Shown here: piece after piece, positions 53,685 through 63,345 of the stretch | Layout of the letters: each line of letters begins with the position of its first letter | How positions within the stretch are numbered: position 1 is the stretch's first letter | NCBI GenBank assembly: GCA_036280655.1 | Contig: DASUQI010000041.1 | Location: forward strand, 124,001 to 188,000 | Length of the DNA: 64,000 bases | DNA from: DASSJM01 sp036280655 | GTDB lineage: Bacteria > Actinomycetota > UBA4738 > HRBIN12 | Direction: 5' to 3' | Notes under the pieces: model-generated | What the model saw: only the letters and a program-made list of their open reading frames with translations | What the model was told of the DNA's origin: nothing | The model's database searches: none | Translations under genes and position numbers: made by a program

Positions 53685-54914
53685 ATGTCCACCAAGGTCG
53701 TGCTGTGCGATGCGCCCGACGGTCTCGCTCGGCTCCAGTACGCCCTCATCACCTCGGGGGCGGACATGGACATCGAGGTCGTCACCGAGGGGCTCAAGGC
53801 CATCGAGGTCTGCGCGCGTGTGCGCCCGGACGTCGTCGTCGTGTCCACCGGGCTCCAGGGCCTGAGCGGAAGCGAACTCGTCCGGCGGCTCCTCGCCACG
53901 GTCCCGGACGCCGCGGTGGTGTGCTGGGCCGAGGACGCATCCCCGGTCCCCGTGGCCGAACTGCTGGGCGCCGGCGCCGTCGCCTACGTCTCGAAGGAGG
54001 ACGGCCCCGAAGCCATCCTCCGGGCGATGCGGACGGTGCGGGCCGGGAGCATCGCGCTCAGCCCCCGCGTCGCCGCCCAGCTCGCCGAGCGGCTGGAGGG
54101 CGAGTCCGAGCGGACGACGGATCTCGAGTCCGCCCTCGAGAACGTCGCGGAGGAGCTCGACTCCCTCACCACGGCGAAGGCCGACTTCATCGCGAACGTC
54201 TCGCACGAGCTCCGGACCCCGGTCACGATCGCGAAGGGGATCGCGTACGTCCTCCGGAACCCCGACCTGGGCGAGGGTGAGCGCGCGGAGTTCATCGAGC
54301 AGCTCGAGGCCTCGCTGGAGAAGCTGATCGCGCTGATCGACGAGATGCTCGCCGTGGCCGACATGGACCGCGGGACGCTCTCGCTCGAGGTGGAGGAGGT
54401 CGATCTCGCGCCCGTGTTGCGGCAGATCGCCCGGGAGGTCGGCCGGCGCTACGACGCCGTCCCGCTCGAGCTGGAGGTCCCGAAGCGGCTCGTGGGCGCG
54501 GCGGATCCGATCCGGTTCACGGAGATCGTGCGCCAGCTGCTCGACAACGCGTGCCGGTTCTCGCCCGCGGGTGAGCCGGTCATGCTCAAGGGCCGCGCGA
54601 TGGACGAAGGCACGCTGGTCTCGGTGACCGACCGTGGCGAAGGGCTCGCGCGCGAGGTGGCGTCGAAGGCGTTCGACGAGCCGTTCACCGCGGGCGAAGA
54701 GATCCTGCGCAAGGAGCGAGCGGGTGCGGGCGTCGGCCTCCATCTCGCCCGCCAGCTCGTGATCGAGCACGGCGGGATCATGTGGGCCGACCCGCTGCCG
54801 GCCGGCGGGACCCGGGTCTCGTTCGTGATCCCGGCACGTCCGGGCGCCCAGGTGCCCGGGGCGGAGGCTCCCGCCGCCTCCGGGATCCGGTCCGTCACCG
54901 CGACCGGCTTCTGA
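53685..54914 (+). CDS. hybrid protein: pseudo-receiver + histidine kinase
   Basis: The 409-residue protein begins with a receiver-like domain (about 1-125) in which the phospho-acceptor Asp is replaced by Ser54 (VVVVSTGL) although Lys104 (YVSKED) is kept. A coiled segment follows, then a HisKA domain with His174 (FIANVSHELRTPV), and an HATPase (N-box QLLDNACRFS, G-boxes DRGEGLA and GAGVGLHL). It has no membrane segment, so it would be a cytoplasmic sensor. Its partner is probably the response regulator upstream. The receiver domain probably has a structural or protein-binding role. Confidence 0.85.
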   Translation: MSTKVVLCDAPDGLARLQYALITSGADMDIEVVTEGLKAIEVCARVRPDVVVVSTGLQGLSGSELVRRLLATVPDAAVVCWAEDASPVPVAELLGAGAVAYVSKEDGPEAILRAMRTVRAGSIALSPRVAAQLAERLEGESERTTDLESALENVAEELDSLTTAKADFIANVSHELRTPVTIAKGIAYVLRNPDLGEGERAEFIEQLEASLEKLIALIDEMLAVADMDRGTLSLEVEEVDLAPVLRQIAREVGRRYDAVPLELEVPKRLVGAADPIRFTEIVRQLLDNACRFSPAGEPVMLKGRAMDEGTLVSVTDRGEGLAREVASKAFDEPFTAGEEILRKERAGAGVGLHLARQLVIEHGGIMWADPLPAGGTRVSFVIPARPGAQVPGAEAPAASGIRSVTATGF

Positions 54915-54962
54915 CCCTCCGAGCGGCTCCACGGAACCGCCATCGTGCAGGTGGCGCGAGCG

Positions 54963-55706
54963 ATGAACCGCGTTCTATGCTGGCTCACGGGTCTCCTCGT
55001 GCGGAAACTCGCCGGCTGCTTCGTTCTGGTCATGCTTGCCGCCGCCTGCGGCGAGGCGATCGCTGATGCGCCTGTTCCGAACGGACCCACGCACCTGCGT
55101 ATCCGGCAGACGCCGAGCCCCTTCCAACAGGTGTCCGCCGGGCCCGTCTCCACCCTGATCCCCGACGCGTGGGAACCGCGCCTCGCCGGGACGTACGACG
55201 ATCCTAGGCAGGGGATCGTGGCCGGCCCGGGGCCGGGCGCGTGGGGGCTCAACCGGCCGCCGCCCGAAGGGCTCGCCGCGATGTGGGTCGACGGCACCGC
55301 CGTCGGCGTCCCGTCCGACTACTACTACCTCGCGGCAACCGGCCCCGCGCTCGACGCGATCACCGGTTCGGAGCTCTGCCGCGCCACACAGAGGTTCGTC
55401 GTGAGCGACCACCTGCCGGCGTTCGCGAAGGGCAAGCCGGACTCCCCGGGCGACTACGTGGCGCACGGCCAGGGAACGTGCTCCGTCGGACGTCGGCCGG
55501 CCCGATGGGCGTACTTCGTCGCCGCCCCTGGGTTCGGGCCCGTCCGGGAGCTCGGGATCCCCACTTCGAGCCTCTACGTGGTGGTCGCGGTGATGCCGGC
55601 GAGCCCGCGGGCGCCCTTCCTGTTGAACCGCCTCCTCACGAGGACCGAGTTCAACGGGGCCTCCGTCGCGGAGATGATCGCCGCGGCCTCGCCCCAGGCG
55701 AGCTGA
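54963..55706 (+). CDS. lipoprotein, uncharacterised
   Basis: The 247-residue product has a signal peptide ending LVMLAAAC (Cys29 lipobox). The mature part has two Cys residues in SELCRATQRF and GTCSVGRR, which may form a disulfide, and beta-type repeats. No family recognised. The ATG at 54963 is chosen; GTG at 54945 is possible. It follows the kinase gene and is convergent with gcvT. Confidence 0.7.
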   Translation: MNRVLCWLTGLLVRKLAGCFVLVMLAAACGEAIADAPVPNGPTHLRIRQTPSPFQQVSAGPVSTLIPDAWEPRLAGTYDDPRQGIVAGPGPGAWGLNRPPPEGLAAMWVDGTAVGVPSDYYYLAATGPALDAITGSELCRATQRFVVSDHLPAFAKGKPDSPGDYVAHGQGTCSVGRRPARWAYFVAAPGFGPVRELGIPTSSLYVVVAVMPASPRAPFLLNRLLTRTEFNGASVAEMIAAASPQAS

Positions 55707-55707
55707 C

Positions 55708-56811
55708 CTAGCGAGGCGACCGGTCGACGAACGGGGTCCGCACGACGTCCGCCGGCGCCCTGCGGCCGCGGATGTCGACCTCGACCTCGCTCCCCTCGTC
55801 GAACCCGTCGGCCGGCGACAGGTACGCGAGGGCGATCCCGACGCCGAGCACCGGGGAGAACGTGCCGCTCGTGACCTCGCCGGCCGCACGACCGGCGGCG
55901 GAGACCCGCTGGTGGGCGCGCGGGATGTGCCGGCGGTCGCGTGTCCGGAGGCCGAGCATCCGGCTCGGCAACCCTTCCTCGCGCTGGCGGACGAGGGCGT
56001 CTCGACCGACGAAGTCGCCCTTGTCGAGCGAGACCGCCCAGTCGAGCCCCGCCTCGAACGTTGTCCGGTCCGGCCCGAGGTCTTGGCCGAACAGCGGGTA
56101 GCCCATCTCGAGCCGGAGCACGTCGCGGGCGCCGAGCCCGCACGGCTCGATGCCGACGCCCGCACCCGCGTCGGAGATCGCGCGCCAGAGCTCCTCCGCG
56201 ATCGCCGCGTCCGCGAACAGCTCGTACCCGCGTTCCCCCGTGTAGCCGGTCCGGGCGAGCACGACCTCGGTCCCCGAGCGCTCGACCGTGCGGCATCCGC
56301 GGAACGCGAGCTCGACGGCCTCGGGCCACAGCGCGCCGACGACCGCAGCGGAGCGGGGCCCCTGGATCCCGAGGAACACCCACCCGTCGTGGTCGTCGAC
56401 CTCCGAGCCGGCTGTGCGGATTGCGCCGACCACCTTGTCGGTGTTCGAGGCGTTCGGGACGACGAACCAGCGCTCCTCGCCCAGGCGATAGACGAACAGG
56501 TCCTCCTCGACGCCTCCCGCGTCGTTCAGCAGGTGGTGGTACTGGGCGCGGCCGACCCCGATCCGAGCGAGGTCGTTCGTCAGCAGCCCCTGGAGAGCCT
56601 CGAACGCGTGGGGGCCAACGACGTCGAGCTTGCCGAGGTGGCTGAGGTCGAACAGGCCGGCGCGCTCGCGGACGGCGCGGTGCTCGGACAGCACGCCGGC
56701 GTATTCGATCGGCATCAGCCACCCCCCGAAGGGGCCGAGCTTGGCCCCCAGATCGCGATGCAGGGACTCGAGCGGACCGTGCCGGACGTCATCGTCGCCC
56801 ACGTCGCGCAT
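55708..56811 (-). CDS. gcvT: aminomethyltransferase, glycine cleavage T protein
   Basis: The 367-residue protein is GcvT: PFGGWLMPIEYAGVLSEHRAVR, GLFDLSHLGKLDV, TGYTGERGYELF and GLGARDVLRLEMGYPLFGQDL near residues 225-245. It transfers the aminomethyl one-carbon unit from glycine to THF. No gcvH or gcvP is in the window. It diverges from lpd, which encodes the L-protein shared by glycine cleavage and the 2-oxoacid dehydrogenase. Confidence 0.93.
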   Translation of the reverse strand: MRDVGDDDVRHGPLESLHRDLGAKLGPFGGWLMPIEYAGVLSEHRAVRERAGLFDLSHLGKLDVVGPHAFEALQGLLTNDLARIGVGRAQYHHLLNDAGGVEEDLFVYRLGEERWFVVPNASNTDKVVGAIRTAGSEVDDHDGWVFLGIQGPRSAAVVGALWPEAVELAFRGCRTVERSGTEVVLARTGYTGERGYELFADAAIAEELWRAISDAGAGVGIEPCGLGARDVLRLEMGYPLFGQDLGPDRTTFEAGLDWAVSLDKGDFVGRDALVRQREEGLPSRMLGLRTRDRRHIPRAHQRVSAAGRAAGEVTSGTFSPVLGVGIALAYLSPADGFDEGSEVEVDIRGRRAPADVVRTPFVDRSPR

Positions 56812-56894
56812 CCTACGTTCGCCGGTTCGCCGCGGTCTCGCGCCCCGCCGTGCGGGAAAGACCCGCGCGTGGGCGCGGTAGCATGGTCGTTCGG

Positions 56895-58274
56895 ATGACC
56901 GACGCCTACGACGTCGTCGTGATCGGAGCGGGGACCGGCGGCTACTCCTGCGCCCTCCGCGCCGCAGAGCTCGGCAAGCGCGTCGCCCTCGTGGAACGCG
57001 ACGAGCGCCTCGGCGGCACCTGTCTGCTGCGCGGGTGCATCCCGACCAAGGCGCTGCTCCAGTCGGCCGCGGTGATGGACGCGGTGAACCGTTCGGAGGA
57101 GTGGGGCATCAAGGCGTCCGGCGAACCCGACTGGACCCAGGTCCAGGCGTTCGAGACCAGGGTCGTCGACAAGCTGGTCCGGGGCGTGACCGGGCTCATC
57201 AAGGCCCGGAAGATCGACGTGATCCAGGGTTCGGCCACGCTCAAGCCCGGTCCGGTCGTCGAGGTCGGTGACCGTTCTCTGTCGGCCGGCGACGTCGTGA
57301 TCGCGACCGGATCCCGGCCGAGGCTCTTGCCGGGTCTCGAGGTCTCCGGCCGCGTGATCACGAGCGACGAGGCGCTCTGGTACCGCGAGCTCCCCTCCTC
57401 GGCCGTGATCATCGGGGCCGGCGCGATCGGACTCGAGTTCGCGAGCTTCTACCGCTCGATGGGCGCCGAGGTGACCGTGGTCGAGGCGCTCCCGCGGATC
57501 GCGCCGCTCGAGGACGAGGACCTGTCGAAGGAGATCGCCCGCGCGTTCCGCAAGCGCGGGATCGCGACCCACGCCGGAGCGAGCGTGACCCAGGTCCGCG
57601 ACCAGGGGGACCGCGTCGAGGTCTCGTTCGATGCGGACGGAACGTCGCAGACGGCGCCGGCCGACGTCTGCCTCGTCGCCGTCGGCCGCACCCCGGTGAC
57701 GGAGGGCCTCGGCCTCGAGGGGGCCGGCGTCGAGCTTGACCGCGGGTTCGTGAAGGTCGACGGGCAGCTGCGAACGACCGCCGCCAACGTCTGGGCGGTC
57801 GGCGACGTCGCCGCGACCCCCTATCAGCTCGCCCACGTCTCGTTCACCGAGGCGTACGCCGTCGCCGAACGCACCGCCGGCATCGACGTCGCGGAGATCG
57901 ATTACACGGTGATCCCGCGCGTCACCTACTGCACGCCCGAGATCGCGAGCGTCGGCCTCACCGAGGCACAGGTCGTCGAGCGGGGCCACGACGTCGTGGT
58001 GGAGCGCTTCAACTTCCAGGGGATCGGCAAGGCGAACATCCTCGGCGAGGGCGGCATCGTGAAGGTCGTCGCCGGCACGGACGGTGGCCCCGTCCTCGGC
58101 GTCCACATGGTCGGTCCGCACGTGACGGACCTGATCTCCGAGGCGATGCTCGCGGTCGCGTGGGAGGCGGTTCCCGACGAGATCGCGGCGCTGATCCATC
58201 CGCATCCCTCCCTGTCCGAGGGCGTCGGCGAGGCCTTCCTGGCGCTCGCCGGCAAGCCCCTCCACGGAGCGTGA
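56895..58274 (+). CDS. lpdA: dihydrolipoyl dehydrogenase (E3)
   Basis: The 459-residue flavoprotein has the FAD motif VVIGAGTGGYSCALRA, redox pair GGTCLLRGCIPTK (Cys43 and Cys48), the NAD motif IIGAGAIGLEFAS and the C-terminal active-site His/Glu in HPHPSLSEG. It reoxidises lipoyl groups and yields NADH. ATG 56895 is chosen over 56883. First gene of the lpd-E1-E2-lipB operon; its stop overlaps the E1-alpha start (GTGA). Confidence 0.95.
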   Translation: MTDAYDVVVIGAGTGGYSCALRAAELGKRVALVERDERLGGTCLLRGCIPTKALLQSAAVMDAVNRSEEWGIKASGEPDWTQVQAFETRVVDKLVRGVTGLIKARKIDVIQGSATLKPGPVVEVGDRSLSAGDVVIATGSRPRLLPGLEVSGRVITSDEALWYRELPSSAVIIGAGAIGLEFASFYRSMGAEVTVVEALPRIAPLEDEDLSKEIARAFRKRGIATHAGASVTQVRDQGDRVEVSFDADGTSQTAPADVCLVAVGRTPVTEGLGLEGAGVELDRGFVKVDGQLRTTAANVWAVGDVAATPYQLAHVSFTEAYAVAERTAGIDVAEIDYTVIPRVTYCTPEIASVGLTEAQVVERGHDVVVERFNFQGIGKANILGEGGIVKVVAGTDGGPVLGVHMVGPHVTDLISEAMLAVAWEAVPDEIAALIHPHPSLSEGVGEAFLALAGKPLHGA

Positions 58275-59340
58275 CGGTGGCGACGACGGTCGATCCGCAG
58301 GGGCAGGTAGCCGAGGACTGGCGCGCGGGGCTTTCCGACGAGCAGCTGCGCGAGCTGCTGCGCATCCTCAAGCTCTGCCGGTACTTCGACGAGCGGATGG
58401 AGGCGCTGTACCGACAGGGCAAGCTCCCCGGAGCGATCTACTCCGGACGCGGACAGGAGGGGACGCACGTCGGCGTCGCCTTCGCGCTGCGCAACGACGA
58501 CTCGCTCTTCCCGACGCACCGCGACCTCTCCGCGCAGCTGGCCAAGGGCCTGGACCTGAACCGCGTCATGGCGCAGTTCTGGGGACGGATCGACGGCTAC
58601 ACGCGCGGCCGCGACGGCAACAGCCACATCGGCGACTGGCAGGGCAACCGGACCTGGACGGTGATGTCGCACCTCCCGATCGCCTACCCCGTCGCCTGCG
58701 GCGCGGCGCTCGCCTACAAGCGGCGGGGGGAGCAGCGCGTCGCGATGGCGATCTGCGGCGACGGCGCCACGTCGAACGGCCGCTGGCACGAGGCGCTGAA
58801 CGTCTCGGCGATCCATCGCCTCCCGGTCGTCTGGGTCGTGAACAACAACCTCTACGCCTACTCGACGCCGAACCCGCTCGAGTTCCCGGTGCCGACCGTG
58901 GCCGAACGCGCCGGCGCGTACGGGATGCCGGGGGTCCGGGTGGACGCCCAGGACGTGCTCGACGTGTACAAGGTGGCGCACGAGGCGGTCGAACGCGCGC
59001 GGGAGGGCGGCGGGCCGACCCTGATCGAGAGCGTCTCGCTCCGCTGGCGGGGCCACGCGGGCCATGACCCCGCGAAGTACGTGCCCCAGGAGCTCCTCGA
59101 GGAGTACATGAACGTGAAGGATCCGGTGCGGCGCTTCCAGGAGCTTTTGAAGTCCCGAGACATCATGAACGACCAGGCCGTCGAGGACCTCGACGAGCGC
59201 GTCCGCGCGGCGTTCGAGGCCGGGTACGAGTACGCGCTCTCCTCGCCGTTCCCCGAGCCGGGGGACGTGACGAAGGGCGTGTACACCGACGACCGCTACT
59301 GGACGAGCGAACCGGGCCGCGGCGGGGGCACCCAGGCCTG

Positions 59341-59341
<1 letters not shown>
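58271..59341 (+). CDS. 2-oxoacid dehydrogenase E1 alpha subunit
   Basis: The 356-residue protein binds thiamine diphosphate through ICGDGATSNGRWHEALNV and VWVVNNNLYAYS (near 155-200). Its E1 alpha/beta arrangement matches the branched-chain/acetoin type and not the single-chain actinobacterial AceE. GTG at 58271 overlaps the lpd stop. Substrate may be branched-chain 2-oxoacids, pyruvate or acetoin; not resolved. Confidence 0.9.
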
Positions 59342-60387
<1,046 letters not shown>

Positions 60388-60411
60388 AGCCCGTGTGAAC
60401 GTGGAGGTCGG

Positions 60412-61800
60412 ATGACCGCGATCAAGATGCCGCAGCTCGGCGAGACCGTCGTCGAGGGAACGATCCTCAAGTGGCTGAAGCAGGAGGGGGACCAGGTCGC
60501 GCTCGACGAGCCGCTGTTCGAGATCTCGACGGACAAGGTGGACACCGAGGTGCCCTCCTCAGCCGCGGGGACACTCTCGAAGATCATCGTCGGTGAGGGC
60601 GAGACCGTCGCGGTCGGGACCGAGGTCGCGCAGATCGACGGCGAGGGAGCGGCCGGCGGTGGACCTGAAGAAGCACACGCGCAGCCCGAGCCGCAGGCGG
60701 AACCACCGGCGGAGACCCCGGCGGCCGAACCGGCGGCCGCCGCGCCGTCGGCCGCGGACACGGGCTCCGCCACCCCCCCGCAGACGCCGCAGTCGTCCGA
60801 ACCGGTCCCCTCCCAGATGACCGCCTCGCAGGCCGAGGCGCTGCCGGACCGAGGGCCGCGCTCGCAGATCCTCTCCCCGCTCGTCCGCAAGTTGGCGACC
60901 GAACACGGCGTCGACCTCTCGGAGGTGAGCGGCACGGGCACGGGAGGGCGCATCACCAAGAAGGACGTGCTCGGCTTCGTCGAGTCGCGCGAGGCCGCGG
61001 CGCCCGCCGCAGCAGCAGCTCCGGCCGCCACCGCTCCCGCAGCCGCGGCGGCGCCCGCGACGGCTCCGGCCCCCGCCCAGCAACCCGCCGGGATCGCGGG
61101 CGGCGAGGAGCTCCTCCCGGTCTCGCACATCCGGCGGGCGATCGCGCAGCACATGAAGCAGTCGCTCGAGGTCTCAGCCAGGGCCTGGAACGCGGTCGAG
61201 GTCAACATGGAGAACGTCGCCCGCCTCCGAGAACGAGCCAAGGAGGCGTTCAAGGCGCGCGAGGGCTTCGGCCTCACGTACATGCCGTTCGTCACGAAGG
61301 CGGTCACCGAGGCGCTGCTCGCGCACCCCATGGTGAACGCGGAGCTCCGCGGAGAAGAGATCGCCGTGAAGCACTTCGTGAACATGGGCATCGCGGTCAG
61401 CTACGACGAGGGGCTGATCGTCCCGGTCCTCAAGGGATGCGACACGATGAACCTGCTCGGGATCGCGCGCGGGATCAACGACCTCGCGACACGTGCCCGC
61501 GCGAAGAAGCTCCAGCCCGACGAGGTGCACGGCGGGACGTTCACGATCACGAACCCCGGACCGTTCGGCTCGCTGATCTCGGTGCCGATCATCAACCAGC
61601 CGCAGACCGGCATCCTCGGCTTCGACACGGTCGAGAAGCGGCCGGTGGTGATCGACGACACGATCGCGATCCGCCACATGGTCTACCTCTCGATGTCGTG
61701 GGACCACCGCGTGATCGACGGGGCGCTCGCATCGCAGTTCCTGGCCCGGGTGAAGCAGAACCTCGAGTCCTGGGACTTCGCCGAGGACCTCGCCCTGTAG
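60412..61800 (+). CDS. 2-oxoacid dehydrogenase E2 (lipoyl acyltransferase)
   Basis: The 462-residue protein has one N-terminal lipoyl domain (lipoylated Lys42 in ISTDKVDTE), an Ala/Pro-rich linker, an E3-binding domain (LSPLVRKLATEHGVDLSEVSGTGTGGRI, about 150-180), a second linker and the catalytic domain (about 230-462) with the DHRVIDGA motif near 433-440. It transfers acyl groups to CoA. Co-operonic with E1 and E3. Confidence 0.93.
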   Translation: MTAIKMPQLGETVVEGTILKWLKQEGDQVALDEPLFEISTDKVDTEVPSSAAGTLSKIIVGEGETVAVGTEVAQIDGEGAAGGGPEEAHAQPEPQAEPPAETPAAEPAAAAPSAADTGSATPPQTPQSSEPVPSQMTASQAEALPDRGPRSQILSPLVRKLATEHGVDLSEVSGTGTGGRITKKDVLGFVESREAAAPAAAAAPAATAPAAAAAPATAPAPAQQPAGIAGGEELLPVSHIRRAIAQHMKQSLEVSARAWNAVEVNMENVARLRERAKEAFKAREGFGLTYMPFVTKAVTEALLAHPMVNAELRGEEIAVKHFVNMGIAVSYDEGLIVPVLKGCDTMNLLGIARGINDLATRARAKKLQPDEVHGGTFTITNPGPFGSLISVPIINQPQTGILGFDTVEKRPVVIDDTIAIRHMVYLSMSWDHRVIDGALASQFLARVKQNLESWDFAEDLAL

Positions 61801-61802
61801 CG

Positions 61803-62495
61803 ATGACCCGGCTGATCCGTCCCGAGGGTCTCGTCGACTACGACGAAGCGAACGCCGCGATGCACGCGCTCGTCGACGAGCGCCTGGCCGGGCGCGGCGA
61901 GGACGCACTGATCTTGATCGAGCACCCGCCCGTCTACACGGCAGGGCGGCGATGGAAGCCCGGACACATCGTGTGGACCGAAGACCGGATCAAGGAGGCG
62001 GGCGCCGGGCTGCGGTTCATCGACCGGGGCGGCTCGCTCACGTTCCACGGGCCCGGACAGCTCGTCGGCTACGCGGTGCTCGACCTCGGGGTGCGGCCGG
62101 ACGCGCTCGCGTTCGTCCGGGGGCTCGAGGAGGTCGTGATCCGCGCCGCGAGCGACGTCGGCGTCGAGCTGCACCGCAGCGAGATCCAGACCGGCGTGTG
62201 GTCGGGTTCGAGCAAGGTCTGCGCGATCGGCGTCCGCCTCGCCCGGATGCGCGTCTCGCTCCACGGCTTCGCGCTGAACTGCACCACGGACCTGTCCTGG
62301 TACGACGCGATCGTGCCGTGCGGCCTGCCGGGTGAAGGCGTCGCCTCCCTCTCCCAGCTCGCCGGGCGAACCGTCACCGTGGACGAGATGGTCCCGCTCG
62401 TCGCGCGTTGGTTCGAGGAGGTTTTCGACCGGCCGCTCGCGGCGACGGACGAGGCATGGCCGTCGCCCCTCCCGGTCGCCGCGCCGGCCGGCTGA
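61803..62495 (+). CDS. lipB: lipoyl(octanoyl) transferase LipB
   Basis: The 230-residue protein has the LipB acyl-transfer residues Lys138 (GSSKVCAIGV) and Cys173 (VPCGLPG), with RGGSLTFHGPGQLVGY and the IEHPPVYTAGRR loop. It transfers octanoyl groups to lipoyl domains. Its ATG lies two bases from the E2 stop. Location beside its client E2 supports this assignment. lipA is not in the window. Confidence 0.94.
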   Translation: MTRLIRPEGLVDYDEANAAMHALVDERLAGRGEDALILIEHPPVYTAGRRWKPGHIVWTEDRIKEAGAGLRFIDRGGSLTFHGPGQLVGYAVLDLGVRPDALAFVRGLEEVVIRAASDVGVELHRSEIQTGVWSGSSKVCAIGVRLARMRVSLHGFALNCTTDLSWYDAIVPCGLPGEGVASLSQLAGRTVTVDEMVPLVARWFEEVFDRPLAATDEAWPSPLPVAAPAG

Positions 62496-62547
62496 CGGAG
62501 CCGGCGCTGCGCACCCCCGTCGTCTACCCGGCCCCGCGGGAGGCCGC

Positions 62548-63345
62548 GTGAAGCACCACATCCACGACGCCGCCGCCCGTGGGTTCGAGGCCGCGGTCGA
62601 GCACTACGGCCGCGGTCGTCCCACGTATCCAGACGACGCGCTCGGCTACGTGGTGCGGGAGCTCGGCCTCGCCGAGGGCCGCGACGTGCTCGAGCTCGGG
62701 GCCGGCACCGGCAAGTTCACCGAGCTGATCGTGCACTCGGGCGCCCGGATCACCGCGGTCGAGCCCGTGGACGCGATGCGCGCGTCGCTCGAGCGAGCCT
62801 GTCCGACCGTCACGGTGCTCGACGGGACCGCCGAGGAGATCCCGGTCCCCGATGCATCGGCGGACGCGGTGATCGCGGCCCAGGCCTTCCACTGGTTCGA
62901 CGGCGAGCGTGCGCTGCCCGAGATCCACCGCGTGCTCCGCCCCCTCGGCATCCTGGGGATGATCTGGAACGTGCGCGACGATGCGAGCGATTGGGCCGAG
63001 CGGCTCACGGCGATCTTCGACCGGCTCGCCGGGGAAGACGCCCCCCGCTACCGGCACGGGAGGTGGCGCCAGGCGTTCGAGCGCACGGAGCTGTTCGGCC
63101 CGCTGCACCATCGCGTGGCCTACCACGTGCACCACGTGACCCCGGAGACGTTCCTGGACCGGGTGCTCTCCGTGAGCTACGTGGCCTCGGCGTCCGAGGA
63201 CGAGCGGGCCGGCGTCGTCGGCGAGGTCCGCGAGCTGCTCGCGACCGACCCCGAGCTCGTGGGACGCGACGAGATCGTGATGCCGTACCGCACGGACGTC
63301 TACTGGACGACCCGGCGCGATCAGGCGTCGGCGACCAGCGCGTAG
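62548..63345 (+). CDS. class I SAM-dependent methyltransferase
   Basis: The 265-residue protein has the SAM motif VLELGAGTGKFTELIVHSGA (near 51-70), AVEPVDAMRASLERA and AFHWFDGERALPEIHRVLRPLG, typical of a methyltransferase type 11-family (Methyltransf_11). GTG start after an AGG. Substrate unknown. Its end overlaps the convergent methyltransferase by 25 bases. Confidence 0.88.
   Translation: MKHHIHDAAARGFEAAVEHYGRGRPTYPDDALGYVVRELGLAEGRDVLELGAGTGKFTELIVHSGARITAVEPVDAMRASLERACPTVTVLDGTAEEIPVPDASADAVIAAQAFHWFDGERALPEIHRVLRPLGILGMIWNVRDDASDWAERLTAIFDRLAGEDAPRYRHGRWRQAFERTELFGPLHHRVAYHVHHVTPETFLDRVLSVSYVASASEDERAGVVGEVRELLATDPELVGRDEIVMPYRTDVYWTTRRDQASATSA

Noticed and set aside
56812..56894. 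Glycine riboswitch upstream of gcvT
   Set aside because: The gap between the divergent gcvT and lpd genes is about 80 bases and shows no glycine aptamer-like pattern.
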